Shown here one piece after another: positions 1 through 12,814 of a DNA stretch of 64,000 nt. The stretch comes from Manihot esculenta (taxonomy: Eukaryota > Streptophyta > Magnoliopsida > Malpighiales > Euphorbiaceae): assembly GCF_001659605.2 (NCBI RefSeq), contig NC_035176.2:32978716-33042715 (forward strand), read 5' to 3'. The notes beneath the pieces were generated by a model, which ran no database searches, was not told where the DNA came from, and saw only the letters and a program-made list of their open reading frames with translations. A program made the translations under genes and the position numbers. Each line of letters opens with the position of its first letter. Within the stretch, counting starts at the first letter, position 1.

Positions 1-598
1 TCTGGCCATATCATGCATTTTTAACCCTTACCCCTTTTTAAAACTTACTTAAAACATATAAAAAGGCAAGGATCTACATTTATCTCTTGAAGATCTAAGG
101 TAGATGCAACCCAAGCTTGGAGTGGAGTTGAGGAGAAACGGTCTCCCAAACTTTAAAGTCTTTGATCCAAGCTCAAAACTTCAAAAACAAGCGAAAACTC
201 ATGAAAATTTGAAGGAAAAATATAAAATCATCAAAGGAAGGGCAAGAACTCACCTTTGCCCGAAAATGGAGAGAGAAACTCTCCCATTTTCGGACTGAAG
301 GCCTCTTATAGGTGGCTGGCCAGACCACCTTCGGGGGCTGAAAGGAGAGCTCCCGTGGCAGCACCATGTTCGGCGGTCGAACCTAAGGTTCGGCGGTCGA
401 ACCTGAGCTTGTCCCTCAAAAATATTTTTATTTCATTTTAAAATTTTAACTCAAAACCAAATAATAAAATCATGAAAAACATTTTGTAAAAATATATTTT
501 ACCCTTTGAAGAGGTTCCGGTATCCGAGATTCCGGATTCCAACGGGGATTTCGTCGGAAGATTGAAATTTCGACACCGGAGTCTACCCGGGTATTACA
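1..598 (-). mobile_element. LTR fragment of the GGCCGCC-motif family (truncated by window edge)
   Basis: The sequence ends in CCGGGTATTACA, the reverse complement of the TGTAATACCCGG start shared by the other family LTRs in the window. It also has a reverse-complement TATA box at about 304-310, just beside the shared GGTGGCTGGCCAGACCACC stretch, and motif copies at 365-405. The LTR reads on the minus strand; its other end lies outside the window, so I cannot say whether it is solo or part of a full element. The motifs here are decayed (GGCGGTCGAA), suggesting an older copy. Confidence 0.75.
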
Positions 599-2777
599 TG
601 TTATGTTACCAATCTCTCGCCTTTTTTCCTGTTCACTTTTGAAGACAAGCTATGTTAACCCTCCTCTTTCTAGTATTCACAAATCACAAGCACCATTGAT
701 TTTTCAGTTAGTGATATTATATTCCGATTACCTAGGTGCACTCTACTCTCCTAGACTCGATTCTTTACACACTTATCCATCAAGATGTTATAACGCTTGC
801 CTAAGTTGCACCACAAACTGAAGCTTTGATATGCCGGGACTTAACTTTGCTAAACTCACAAGGACAAAGTTATATTAAACCTATCAAGCGTATCAAATTT
901 TTCTTTTTATTTTTCTTTTAAGATTTGAAAAGCGTTGTAGGTATACAAATTATTTTAAGATTTTCTTCAAATTCTACAAAAAGAGTTGGTGTGTGATTTT
1001 CATCAAGTGAGAAGGGAGTGAATGTGGTGGCGGGTTAAGCCAATAAAAGTGAAAGGCTAAATGAACATTAATAAGAAATTGTATTAGATAATATTTGACT
1101 AGGTAATTAATAGGAGTTTACATTGATTTAATAGCTGGAGTGTATTTGATGTTTGAACATAGAAGTATGAGCAGTTAGATACGAGAACCAAATAGGCACT
1201 TACTAGGCATTTTGCTTTTTGTGGTATAACAGTGTTACCACATGTTTACGGCAGCAATAGAATTTTTTCTGTTGATGAAATAGGTGTTTCCAGTCTTCAA
1301 TCCGAAGTGAGGTTTTGATGTCACCATCTCGAGCAACAGTTTTAAGTCCAACACACTAGACAGACAATTTTATATAGCAGCAGTGAGTGTCTACTCGAAC
1401 AGGAGCCATTTCCAATCACACAAATAACAAGTGAAGCAGAAATTCAAGGCAATTATTTCAGATATGAAACCTCCTCTCTCTCTCTTTTTTTTCCCCATTT
1501 TCTTTGTGCCCAAGAGGATAAATCATCAGAGATGCATCCTTTGCTAAGCATAAACTGCACTGATATTCATAACCAGGGGGTGAAAGGCGTAGAACTAGTG
1601 AAGCCTAGTTGTAAATGCATGATCACGATTCCTATGGTTAATTCGAAAAGTTGTTTAGGGTTCATATGGCACCAAAAAATGATTCTCTTCTATCAACAAA
1701 ATTTCAACATCAAACACAAAGTGTGAGTCTTATACACACGACAGTAGCAGCATAAACCACACAGAGCATCAATTTGATTACCTTTGGTGCTGCAATAGAT
1801 TTCTGACGCACTATATATTTGTGCAGAAGCCATAGAGTAGTGCTTCGACTGAGCTTCAAAGATCCTACACAGGGACAAAGCAGGGAAAATATGAAAAGAA
1901 AATTCGTCCACACCTGACCCCGTGCTTATTGAATCGGAATCTACCAAATCTGTAGGCTGGAGAGGTGATGAAAAAATTTTCCAATCGGGTTGAGAAAGAG
2001 GAGAATGGACAAAACTGGCGATGGCGGGAAATAGACAAATAAATACCAAACTCTTTCTTCTCAGTTATCATATGGGCGCTATCCGTGTGCTTAAAAAAAA
2101 AAAAAAATACGGCAACAGTTACCTACTTGTGTAGAAAGCAACTTATTCTCTACTTTTATTTATTATTATCTTTATTAAAATTGGATTAGTTTGTGAAGTT
2201 TGATTGCTCACTGTCGCAGAGACTTGTAAATACTTTTTGAGAGTAGAGTGGGCTTGGTGCTCCATGTGCGAAACGTGGCTCCACTCAGGTTGTTGTCCAG
2301 TCTAATCGCTATCCAATAGCATATAGTTGCCATTTGCCGATAGGTTGAAGAAATAAAAAAACACTGTTCTTGGATAGCGAGCTGGAGTATCCTGTTCTTC
2401 GCTATCTTGCTATGAAAACACTGTTCTTCGCTGATTCCATTGAATGGCAACCATTTTAATGCGGTACAGTTCATTTTAATCAAACCCATTAGCAGGCAAC
2501 CGGTTTCAGTTTAATACCCCATGAAACATATTTTCTATGCTAAAAGATTGATGGAATTTAAGTCAATATATCGGTGATATTAAAACTGTCTTTAATGTTA
2601 CAAGATTTCGAATTTGAGTTTCATTCCAATTAAATGAAAAAAAATAAATTAATTAAAAAGTTCTCATAGACAAGGGCAGCATCTGCATTTCTCCATAACA
2701 CAATCTAATCCCATGCTTTCCACTTCTTTAGCTAGTTGACATCTTCAGTCGTGTCATGTCTTAATAATGTATGCACC
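599..2777. other. Intergenic region downstream of TAF5, no supported gene
   Basis: This is moderately AT-rich sequence between the LTR fragment and the stop codon of TAF5. It should include the TAF5 3' UTR next to 2777. The longest minus-strand reading frame (1693-2049) has no family features I recognise. A short repeated phrase, CACTGTTCTT, occurs at about 2364 and 2418. I see no transposon ends or RNA gene. Confidence 0.5.
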
Positions 2778-5700
2778 TCAAACAATTTTTGAAAGAACTC
2801 CAGCAGCGAAAAGAAGATTCCTCCGAGAAAACTAATACCAGAATAACAACTCAAACATTATATATTACCAAAACAACATATTAAAGGACTGGGAAGAATA
2901 TCAAATAAGAGAATTTGAGTATTCGGGTAATTACCCTCAATGTATACACTGGTGTTGATTTTGTTGGCAGCGTTTTCAATGACCTCAATCTGTTAGCACT
3001 TCCACTTTTGCTGATTGAATGCAATATATTCAGTAAAATATCCCCAACAAGCACCACTCAGAAAAAAGAAGAGAGAGAGTCCACAATAAGGATAAGACGT
3101 GAGCTACTTTGCTACGGGAGAAACTTACCCTTCTTCGGCCCTTGTTACTTTTGTGCTTGTGGTTACATCCCATAATTTTACGGTACAATCAGCAGAGCCA
3201 GATGCAAGCAGTGAACCTTCGCAACTGACAGAAGCAGCAAGAGTTTCCAGAAATTATCAATAATCCAACTAACTATAAAACAACTAAGCCTTAATTCCAA
3301 ATAGTAATCCAACTATCTAATTAATTAAAAGAAGTGTTCACGCAAAAGAAAGAGTTCTCCAAGGATGCATAAGCAACAAAGCATTTGCACCTGAACGCTA
3401 GTGTCCACACGCATGAATTGTGGCCCATCAAAGGTGAAACACAGCGGCCACTTGAAAGGTCCCACATCATAATTGTGCCATCTTCATCAGCAGATGCCAT
3501 ATATCGCCCATCAGGTGACATTGCCAGTGATAAAATCATACTCCTATGACCAATGAAAATCCTGACGCACTCCCCACTCTGTACATCCCAGAGTCTAACT
3601 GTCTTGTCACTTGAGCCAGTCGCAATGTAGTTGCAGTTGGCATGCCATTGCACACACTAAAATAAATCGCACAATTTAAGGTCACTGATTTTTCAGAACT
3701 ATAAAACACGCAAGAGTATTAAGTCTTTGCTCATCTCATACCATATATAAAGCAAAGCAGAAAACACAAAACCAGAATTCTCCATTGCTACTAGAATGGC
3801 ACTAAAATAAAATATGCTGCAGCATCCAGACCATCAGGCAACAGAGTTGACAGGGCTGAAAAGAAGACAAAGCCTTTACACAAATGACAAGCGTTTTTCC
3901 CTTTTTTTTTTTTTTTCAAGGAGTAAACTTATCCTATATCCATATTACCAAGTGTTTCACAACAGCCTGGTTTCTATGTTGGTATAGCGTGCCATCTAAG
4001 ATACAATTGAAATGATAAACAAGCAATTTTATTAGACTGAATCCATTCAATAATGAGTGAGATGGAGGAAAAAGGAGGATATCAAGTATAAAAAAAGATG
4101 TAATAGATCAAGAAGAAAAGGTCCTCAACAGAAGCATCATATGCTGGAAATAAAAGGTTAAATTGCTACAACTAGATCACCTAAACTTGCTAACATGATA
4201 ACATCCAACTTAGACAGACAATTCCCCCCCCCCCCCCCAGCCGGTTCATCCAATCTATCTTTTGTCAACAATATTATTAATTATTATAACAAAAACAAGA
4301 ATGCCTTGATTCTGCTTAGAGATTCAGAATCAGAAGAAAATTTTTATATAAGCAATCACACAGAATAAAAAAGAAACATTACTCACGTCAACATCGGACA
4401 AGTGACCTGCCATTATTCTTAAAGGCTGTATTCTATCCATGGACCAAATCCTTGCTGTTCGATCATGAGAGGCACTGGCAAAATAATGTCCAACAGGACT
4501 AAACTGCACCAGTATATAGAGTAGAATGTATGAGAAACATGAGTTTACCACTTAGTTATACGTTCCTCAACACAAGGGATTAAATAGTATAATAAAGACA
4601 AAAATGAAATGCATACCTGAACATCCCATACAGGGTAATTATGACCCTTGTAGCAAACAAGATTTGCATTTAGTTTTGTGCTCCATAATCGAACTACAGA
4701 AGGAAAATGAGAAGTTTTTAGAGCAGACAATAGACTGCAATAAACTACAATTAAAATGAAGGCACACATGCACACAATTTAGAGAGAATGGTGACATGAA
4801 TAGGATAACATACTCGTTGTGTCAGCTGAGGAGGAAAGAATAAAATCCCCAATTGGGCTAAAAGTGGCCGAATAAACAGGCCCTGAATGACCCTGAAATA
4901 ACGTGTAGGATCTTTTCACACCATTTGGCCCTAGGACATGTTCACTCGGAGCAGTATCATTTTCACCCTGCAAAACAGCTGAAAACAAGATCACTAACAC
5001 CAAATCTCCTCTTTGAGAGGTCTATGTCGTTGGATAACATAAATTAACATACAAGGATGTCCAAATACATACAAGTTACAACCATATTGGAAGAGAGGTA
5101 CTAATTGCCATTAAGCACAGGCGTCCCACAAATTATTTAAGACCCAGGATTTTTGAAGTTATAATGATAGCTTTGAGCTAAGAATGAAGATCATTCAATA
5201 AAGCTATTTCAAGATCATGGAGGGTGTTAGAATACGCAACAAAGAAAAGCACATAGATGTAATAATTTTCATAACCATAAACCCTTAACTACAGCCTGCT
5301 AAGTTCTCAAAAGGACATATTTATGCATCTCCTGTGTAGTGAGTGGTTTAAATCAAAATTTAAAAAAAAAGCTCTTAAACTGGTAATTAACACAGAATAT
5401 ACAAACAAAATGATGCCATTTGCTAGATCCAGGCAAATGCTCCATTAATAACATAGCAATCAAGTAACGACAAATTTTTACTGTACCCACTTGCATATTT
5501 GTACTCATAAACAGTATGTGCTGATGAAAGGAATAACAAAATATTACAAAAAGTATCTCCCATTTATATAGACTTACAATTGCTAGATTGTTGCCCAAGC
5601 TTAGCCATATCCCAAATCTGAGGAAGCACAATTCAAAATTACCAACTAGAATGGCTAACATAATAAATACTGGGGTAAGTTATGCGCTAGGACAAAACCT

Positions 5701-8700
5701 TCAAGGAGGAGTCTGAGAATCCACCAGCAACCAAAGATCCATCCTGGGATATTGAAGAACAGTTCAAACTGGAGAAATTCCACAAAAGAAAAAAATAAGC
5801 AGTTGAGAAAAAATATATATAAATCCAGAATAACTGAACTTCTGATAAAAAAATGCCACTGAACAATAAATATTACCCATTGCGAGTGTTGATAAATGTA
5901 TAAAAGCTAACAGACGGCAATGCTGCACTACTCAACTGTACACGGTTTCTCAAGTCTTCAAGAATAGACTGTTCCACCTCTGTTGAGCTGAAGAATAATT
6001 AAAATATCAATTGAAAGAATGCTTTAGCATTAAAGTTTCATTTTCTAGTCATACCTGGACAAGGACCTGATTGGAAAACGTTGGAAAAATTACATTACAA
6101 ATGAAGCATGACAAGTTCAGATTATATAAAATGTAGACATGCCTCAAATTTATTCCACAAGATCCAAGAAACAGCACAATTTGTAAACTATATACATCAA
6201 GCAAGCAAGAAAAAAGAAAACAGAAATTAATAAGGCATTCATACTTGTGGCGGGCAAAATAAATTTGCTAATGTTCTGTTTTCAGGGCAATGAGTTCAGA
6301 ATGAAAGTAGAATGCCTCCAGCCTACAAATATACTGTTTTCTATTTTTATGATATAGTACGCTGCAAACTGTCAGATAATAGCCACAGCTAATTTCCTTT
6401 TCCTGTACCAATCACTACAAAATATATTTTCTTTGCATTTGGTACTAAAGTCACGTTGCTGGATTTTTTGCAGAAGCATAACACCAAATGCATACATCTA
6501 ACTCCACAGGGAACCATAACTACAGCTACCAGCCATATGGTATATTTAAAATGGAAAGTGAAATAAGATTCCAAGAAAATACATTACTGGCAGAGGAAGT
6601 TCTGATTTGACACGAGGTGCTATTGGTGCAGTATTAGCTTCAGGACGAACAACTTTTGCAGTTGCACTAGCAGCTTTGTCTTTTTTCAACTTTTTAACAG
6701 ATGCACCTTGTTTTCCACCTTCTATTGATCTTTTCTGAAGAAGAAACAAAGAATCAGAGGAGAAAATGAACCATTAAGAGAGTCAAAACTGCAGCTACAT
6801 GATGGTAACCTATAATCTACATATTTCTTGAAAAACAAACAAATTGTTAACACAGGTATGTGCAATAATAATATAATGATTTATGAGCATATGTACCTTG
6901 GTTTCATCCTGGTCCCCCTCTTTGGCTTCTCCTTCAGTCTTTTCAGAATCTGAGAGTAAACCCCCTGCCTTCTCTAAGCGTTCCTCCAAAGAATCTTCAA
7001 GCAGCTACAACAATTATATGATTAAAGCTCAAAATCAGCAACTATGGGAAAAAATAAGAGAGAAGCAGCAATAGAAAGTGCAACAATAATAAACCTAACT
7101 AAAGCAAGCATCACATTCTTGAGAGAAGTCCCAGCAGGCATCAAGTGGGAAATATTTTCAGTAATACAAAAAAACTCAGAGACACTTATTTCAAATTTTT
7201 TAAGTTTTCAACTTCTCCAAGAAGCAAAATCGAAGGATAGTTAGCTTTTAAAACAAACGAAAAGTTCTAAAATGTCGAGCAAACAGCACCAATTTTGTCA
7301 TTCTCCATGCAATATTTATGCAGATATAAGGAATTAGATGAACCTCAAAGGCTTCACTACTCACCCCCCAATGTATTTCTTTCTTATTTATCTGATTAGC
7401 TGCATCCTGGTTGCTTCCAATTAATGTCACAACCTCAGAATCATCTGAAATCGGGCAAGGCTGTCCAGGAGATACTACAGCAAATGGGAACAAGAATCAT
7501 ATGCGAGATTTAGCAAATCCTGTTCTGAATAATCATTTAAATTCAACAAAATGGAAAGTAGATATACCTTGGAAGTTGATATGCTCATTAACAATCCCAA
7601 GCATCATAGTCGATTTTGTATTGCGTAGATACTGCATCAGGAGCTCATTGGAGTACTGGCAATTTGATTGACAGCCAGAGCTTAAGTAATTTGCACGAAT
7701 TAATGAATAGATTTCTATCATGCTAATTTAGTAATCAACAACCATCTATTTACCTGAATAATCTATGTAAAATAAAGGCAATGATTCGCAGAAAATAAAT
7801 TAAACATGTCTGCAGATTTCAGGGAATAAAAACTAAAAGCACAAACATCATTAGCATTTATCTCAACTACTTTCACCTTGAGACTGCCACATGGCGACTT
7901 GCCTCGGATGATTTCATGCAACCAAACATATTCAAGTATAATAAACCAAGCATGTCTGCAAATATTTCTAAATGAATGAAGAGGAAATAAGATATTACCT
8001 GACATATCTTTATATTGACTTTGCTCTGCCTAAGAGTATGAGCAAATTCCATTTCCTAGAAAGATAAGAAGATGAGTTTCTCTCTTTATAATAGAAAAGG
8101 AATGCAATACAACACTTTAGAATTGTATCAACCTCCAAATGAGAGGGAGAAAGAACTCCTTCCAACTTTTGAAGGTCACGTGAGTGCATCATTTCATGAT
8201 CTTCACGAAAGGTGTTGAAAAAAGTTCTAGCTGGGAAGATAAACCAAAAAAACCATAAGATAACATGCCATAATTATCATAATGATGTGCCACTTCAAAA
8301 TATGCACTTTTAGGACACAAGTAGGATAAAAGACTATAATCTCAGTATTACCCTCTTGGATATGCCCTTTTGATACAAGATCCATATAACAATGGACAAA
8401 TACTGGATAAAGTACACGAAGCAATTCAGGCTGCATAATTCAAAGACAATCAATGTCAAACGTACTTATGTGGCAAAATGAGCAATGACCAAGTAAATAA
8501 GCAATTTGACAAAACCAGGTACCTTGTACAAATCAAGTGAACTATGCGCCCACGACCTTAGTTTACTATATTCATCATTGTATCGAGCTGGAGTATCCTC
8601 TGGCCTGGAGAAATCCATTGAAGGGAATAATTAGCCCATGATTAAATTCAAATAAGTAACCCTGAAAAAAAAAACTCCTAATTATTCGTTGAAGTGCATC

Positions 8701-9001
8701 ATTAGTACACGAATAAACTCAACCTGAAAAGAATTCTCCTAATTCAGCATTTCCACCGACCGACTCCGCGTTTCAGTTAACTCTCCAAATTTCCTTTTTC
8801 CCAATAACAGCTCAATGAATTGAAAACCAGGACCTTTTTCACACATAAAACAATTTTTTGCACCCATTGCAATTTTCCACAAACGTTTAAAAAGTACTTT
8901 TTGTGAAGGTTAGAATGATTTATTGTGGCTTTGACGTTCAAGAGAAGCATATTCTCTCTACTATCCAGTAGAGGAAATTAAGACATGAACATACACAAAT
9001 C

Positions 9002-9077
<76 letters not shown>

Positions 9078-9246
9078 ACTGCGAGAGGGAGAGGAGGAGA
9101 ACGGAGAGATCAGGATCGGAATGGATGTCGACGGAGTTGACATTGGAGCTGTGCTGAACTTCATCCTGGAAAGCAAGCTCTGCTTGCTTAAAACCTTTCT
9201 TCTTCAAATAAGTCTCCACAAATTTCACTACTTGCTCTTCGTCCAT
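2778..9246 (-). CDS. TAF5: TAF5, TFIID subunit 5 (LisH, NTD2 and WD40 repeats), 19 exons
   Basis: TAF5 is a scaffold subunit of the general transcription factor TFIID in the nucleus. My model joins these exons on the minus strand: 9080-9246, 8523-8604, 8352-8430, 8133-8230, 7999-8055, 7568-7655, 7365-7474, 6897-7004, 6583-6734, 5877-5987, 5699-5768, 5578-5617, 4814-4978, 4617-4693, 4387-4503, 3391-3656, 3129-3224, 2935-3010, 2778-2831. The total is 2013 nt (670 aa plus stop), in frame throughout with GT/AG introns. The N terminus has a LisH-like helix (about residues 5-30, [11 protein letters not shown]). The NTD2 region follows (about 60-195), then a charged linker rich in Lys (about 265-315). 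About six WD40 repeats follow from residue 350 to 640, with repeat ends such as VRLWSTK, ARIWSMD, VRLWDVQ, IMMWDLS and VKLWDVT. The tail [11 protein letters not shown] is typical of plant TAF5. The length matches the family. The donor at 6582/6583 (AAT|GTATTT) was chosen because it alone keeps the frame into the next exon. Confidence 0.95.
4224..4238. repeat. Poly-C homopolymer in a TAF5 intron
   Basis: Fifteen consecutive C residues lie in the intron between the exons at 3391-3656 and 4387-4503 (poly-G in the transcript). Such tracts are slippage-prone, so the exact length may vary or be a sequencing artefact. Confidence 0.8.
9004..9075. repeat. Compound (AT)n(GA)n microsatellite abutting the TAF5 exon 1 donor site
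   Basis: About 45 bp of AT repeats is followed by about 27 bp of GA repeats. On the gene strand the first intron begins GTAACTCTCTCT, so the CT tract starts within five bases of the 5' splice site and the TA tract follows. The position is unambiguous; repeat number is likely polymorphic. Confidence 0.95.
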
Positions 9247-9410
9247 CTTCTTCTTCTTCGTCGTCGCCTTCTTCTACTGATATTATAATGCCCTCTCCTT
9301 CACAGTTTCACTTTCGCTTCCACTGCGACGAAGTTCGTTATACCTTTTAGGGCTTCGCTTCTGGAACTTGAAATTGTTGTCGAGAATAACAATCCGGCCC
9401 TTTCATATTT

Positions 9411-9437
9411 GGGTTTAAACCCAATTGTTTTGGGCCT
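9411..9437 (-). promoter_or_regulatory. TAF5 upstream elements: GGGTTTAAACCC palindrome and TGGGCCT site II
   Basis: About 165-190 bp upstream of the TAF5 start codon are a perfect palindrome GGGTTTAAACCC (contains the telo-box-like AAACCC core on both strands) at 9411-9422 and TGGGCCT at 9431-9437. TGGGCC site II and telo-box-like motifs are common in plant housekeeping promoters, which suits a general transcription factor gene. Binding is inferred. Confidence 0.5.
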
Positions 9438-10736
9438 ACATCCGATTTATGATTTATCATCTGGATGCGGGCCTGATCAGACAAAATAATACTGCCACGG
9501 CCTACCCGTAGAGTCGATCACGGTCCAGTTCCAATGCTACGTGGAGTCGAACGCAGTTTTGATTTATTCCAATTTATAATTAATTTTTTATAAAGTTTTA
9601 AGGAACTACAAAAAATTAATTTATTTTTCAATTGAATTTAGTTTGATTAATTACTTTCTAATTTTGAATTAAACCATTGCCACCTCTAGCTAGGAGTTTA
9701 TCTCAAGTCAAAACTCTCTCTCTATATGTATACATGTTTATACGTATATAGGCTTAATTTGAAATTTAAATTTTAGGAGAAAATTGATATTTTTTGAAAT
9801 AAAAAGTATAAAATGTTGTTAAAACTTGAAAATTTATTCTTGTTATTTAAATATTTTTACTGCAAATTAATTAAATTTATTTTCTCTTATCTATTTTTAA
9901 ATAATATATTCTCAAAAATAATTTTTTAATGATTGTTGTAATACGAAATCTAATTAGACTTTCGATATAACAAATAAACATAAAACGTAAATTTCAGGAG
10001 GTTAAAATTATTTATTTTTATTTTTATTTTAAATATTTTTTAAAAATATTATAATTTTTTCCTAAATCATGCTTAATAGAGTATGATAGATAGAAGTTGA
10101 CGATAGACCTCACAAACGACTAGTTATGATCTTATTGCTCTCGTCTGAAATGTCAAATTTTGAAAAATTTAAAAAAAATAACTTTTTAAAAAAAAATTTT
10201 ATAATTCACAAAATCAATAATATAAAATTTAATTTTCTTTTGATTCTTGTAATAATTAATTTTAAATTAAAAGTAAATTTTGTCAAAATTATTAAAATTT
10301 TATAAAAAATAATTTTACTTAATATTATTTACATTAAAATTATTTAATTAATTATTAAAAATTTTATTATTTTCTTTTTCTTTTACTTTTAATTTTAAAT
10401 TTATTTTTAATTTTAATTAATAATTGCACTTTATAAAAAATTATTTTAATTTAATAGTAACTATTAGTAATTAATTCATTTATAATTAATATTAAAAATT
10501 TTATCATATTATTTTATTAATTTAAAAAATAATTTTTTTATACTTTTAATGGTAAAAAATTACCTTAAAGTTCAAACTTTAAATGTTAAAAAATATTAAT
10601 AATAATTTTTTAATAAACAAAAAAAATATGATTATTTATAAGAATAAATATTTATATTGATGTTATATAATATTCGCTAAAAATAAATTATGAGCTGTTA
10701 TTATAAGATAGGAGTCACGTGGCAGGGATTTGACAA
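9438..10736. other. AT-rich intergenic DNA
   Basis: This is strongly AT-rich from about 9570 on, with long A and T runs and no reading frame of interest. I see no transposon termini. Confidence 0.5.
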
Positions 10737-11202
10737 ATGAGAGATGTTATTTTGCTACAGAAAGAGAGATTTAGACACTTTAACACTCGGACTATTATTA
10801 AGACTTGTCTTTTCTTGATAGATAAAGTCTTGGCACATGGTTACGTTACTGAATACTTTCCCACTTCGCCTACGATTGCGGGATCATCAACCCATTACCT
10901 GCCAATATTCATTACCGAACAGCCGGCCACATCATCGCCAGATTTTCAAGAAACACTATATTTATCTATATTTTCTCACAGTATAAAGGGAATGATTTCA
11001 AAGATATAGGTACGTTATTCTCTAACACTAAAGTTCTAAGCAATTTGTTGCATTATCTCTACTCGTCATGATACTAACTTGAATATCAGAGTGACTATCG
11101 TAGGCACCCACCACCACTTTACATTTTCTCCCTTACAGGTTCTGGCTAATTATAGCATAGTTCCATTTCGACCACGTCATCAATCTAATCTTAACAATAT
11201 CA
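10737..11202 (+). repeat. Left LTR of old element D
   Basis: This segment aligns along its length, with many substitutions, to 31042-31500. Shared landmarks are the GGATCATCAACCCATTA phrase, the CTCTAAGCAATTT(A/G)TTGCATT phrase and the closing CAATTTCGACCA-like sequence. Directly after it lies TTGGTTCTATTGTCG (about 11204), which resembles a decayed tRNA primer-binding site. The ends are approximate. The degree of divergence marks this as the oldest element of the nest. Confidence 0.7.
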
Positions 11203-11537
11203 TTTGGTTCTATTGTCGAAAAATCCAGTGAATCCCCTTCATTCATTTGGATTACGACCGGTTTTCTATTCCTTCTCTCTCACTCTCAAAATGGTTGGTA
11301 GCCCTACAACTGCTGCTAATGTTGTTACCAACAAGGAAGTCATCATTTTCTTTGTCCCATACAATAGAGAAAACATGCTCCAGTGGTCAATGAAGCATAC
11401 CTTAATAATTTAAACAATGAGCAGATACTCCAGTATATCCAAAGGTTGCAGGCTACTATCGGGTAGTATAAGACTCGAGAAGAGGCGTCTAAGATGGAAC
11501 CCAGAAGAAGAGATGAAACTTCCATAGACATCCTAAG
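11203..11537 (+). pseudogene. Internal remnant of element D (possible gag N-terminus)
   Basis: After the putative primer site, an ATG at about 11291 opens a frame of 40 codons (MVGSPTTAANVV...) before a stop. Further broken coding-like sequence (QILQYIQRLQATI) continues until the LTR of element C interrupts it. Its placement suggests the start of a retrotransposon gag. No domain can be named with confidence, and the rest of D's interior appears lost. Confidence 0.4.
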
Positions 11538-11874
11538 TGTCACAGGCCCAGGCTTTGGCACTCACTCAGGACTGTGTGGCACTTGACTTGAATACTATCA
11601 ACACAAGTCAGTCAATGTATCTACACGTTGATCTGCACAACAAAGCATATCGGTTAGCCAAGAGGCTAGAATGTTATTAAAGTGAGCTATATATATATCA
11701 AGCGGATATCAGTATCAAACAAGCATAATGGCATAAACAACCCAAATATCACATGTAGGCACAGAGATTTTAATAAAAGGGCTACTAATTTCATTCTAAG
11801 GGCAAAATAGTCATTACACAATTCGACACAACGATCCTCACATGCAGACAGAGGGAACGCCAACAAAGGGTGGA
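11538..11874 (-). repeat. Left LTR of element C, first part
   Basis: This part is clearly homologous to 30510-30845, sharing GCACTTGACTTGAA, TCTACAC(G/A)TTGATCTGCACAAC and GGCACAGAGATTTTAATAAAAGGGC. It is cut at GTGGA by the TGTAATACCCGG start of element E and resumes at about 22002. Confidence 0.85.
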
Positions 11875-12141
11875 TGTAATACCCGGCTAGAGTCCGACAT
11901 CGGAATTCCTGTAGTCCGGTGGAGTCTCGGGTGTCGGAACCCTCTAAAAGGGTAGTACGTATGTTTTTCTCAAGTGTTTTACCTTGTTTTAATGTTTTAA
12001 GTATAAAGGAAATGAGATTTTAAGTGAAAAGAGCCAAGGGAGAAAATGGCAAGTTCGGCCGCCGAAAGTGAGTTTCGGCCGCCGAACCTTGCATGGTTTC
12101 GGATTCACGTTTGGCCGCTGAAGGTGGTCTGGCCAACCACC

Positions 12142-12148
12142 TATAAAA
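12142..12148 (+). promoter_or_regulatory. LTR TATA box of element E
   Basis: TATAAAA sits in the stretch CCACCTATAAAAGG, which is conserved in position in the other family LTRs (43981, 48569 and, reversed, 28417). It follows the first GGCCGCC motif cluster. This supports assigning the upstream cluster to U3. Confidence 0.6.
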
Positions 12149-12814
12149 GGTCCCAAGTCGGTGGAAGGATGATATTTTGCTTCCACCTTCAGCCAGAGGT
12201 GAGTCCAAACCCTCCCCAAGTTGACTTGCATGATCTTCTTCAAATCTTTCAAGGTTTTCACAAGATTTTTGTTATTTTTGAACTTTTTGAGCATAAAACC
12301 CAAGACTTGAAGTTTGGAGACTTGAGGAGTGTTTTCCCCATATCTCTACGTTAGGACCCTTTATCCTCTCGTTTACCAGAGGTAAGTGAAGTTTCCTCAC
12401 ATCTTTTGATGTTTTAAGTAAGTTTTATGCAAGTTGGTTGGGTAGCTATGCATGTTTAGGTGAAGTAGGTTTTATGTGAGTTTTGTGTACAAGCATGTTA
12501 TGTGTTGTGTTTGTTGATGTTGTTTGGGGTTTTAGGATAGTTTTGGACCCCTTTGTGCATGTACATGAGTATATGCTAGTTGTGGTTTGGTTGGTGCATG
12601 TTTGAGTGTGTTTGGGGGAAGTTGTGCATGAAGCAGAACACGTTTCTGCCTAACTGAGAAATCCAGTTTCGGCCGCCGAAGGAAGGTTCGGCCGCCGAAC
12701 GTGCTAAGGAGGTGGTTTCGGCTGCCTAAGCTCGCCCACGAAGGTTTGGACTTTCGGCTCTGGAGCGGGGTTTCGGCCGCCGAAGGTTAGAGACTTTCGT
12801 CTCTGGAGTGCCTT

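Noticed and set aside
1693..2049. 118-codon minus-strand ORF downstream of TAF5
   Set aside because: No recognised domain, no plausible splice partners and overlapping equally long shadow frames. Not enough support for a gene.
4224..4238. Poly-C run as a G-quadruplex or regulatory element
   Set aside because: A single homopolymer inside an intron may be slippage or sequencing error; nothing else supports function.
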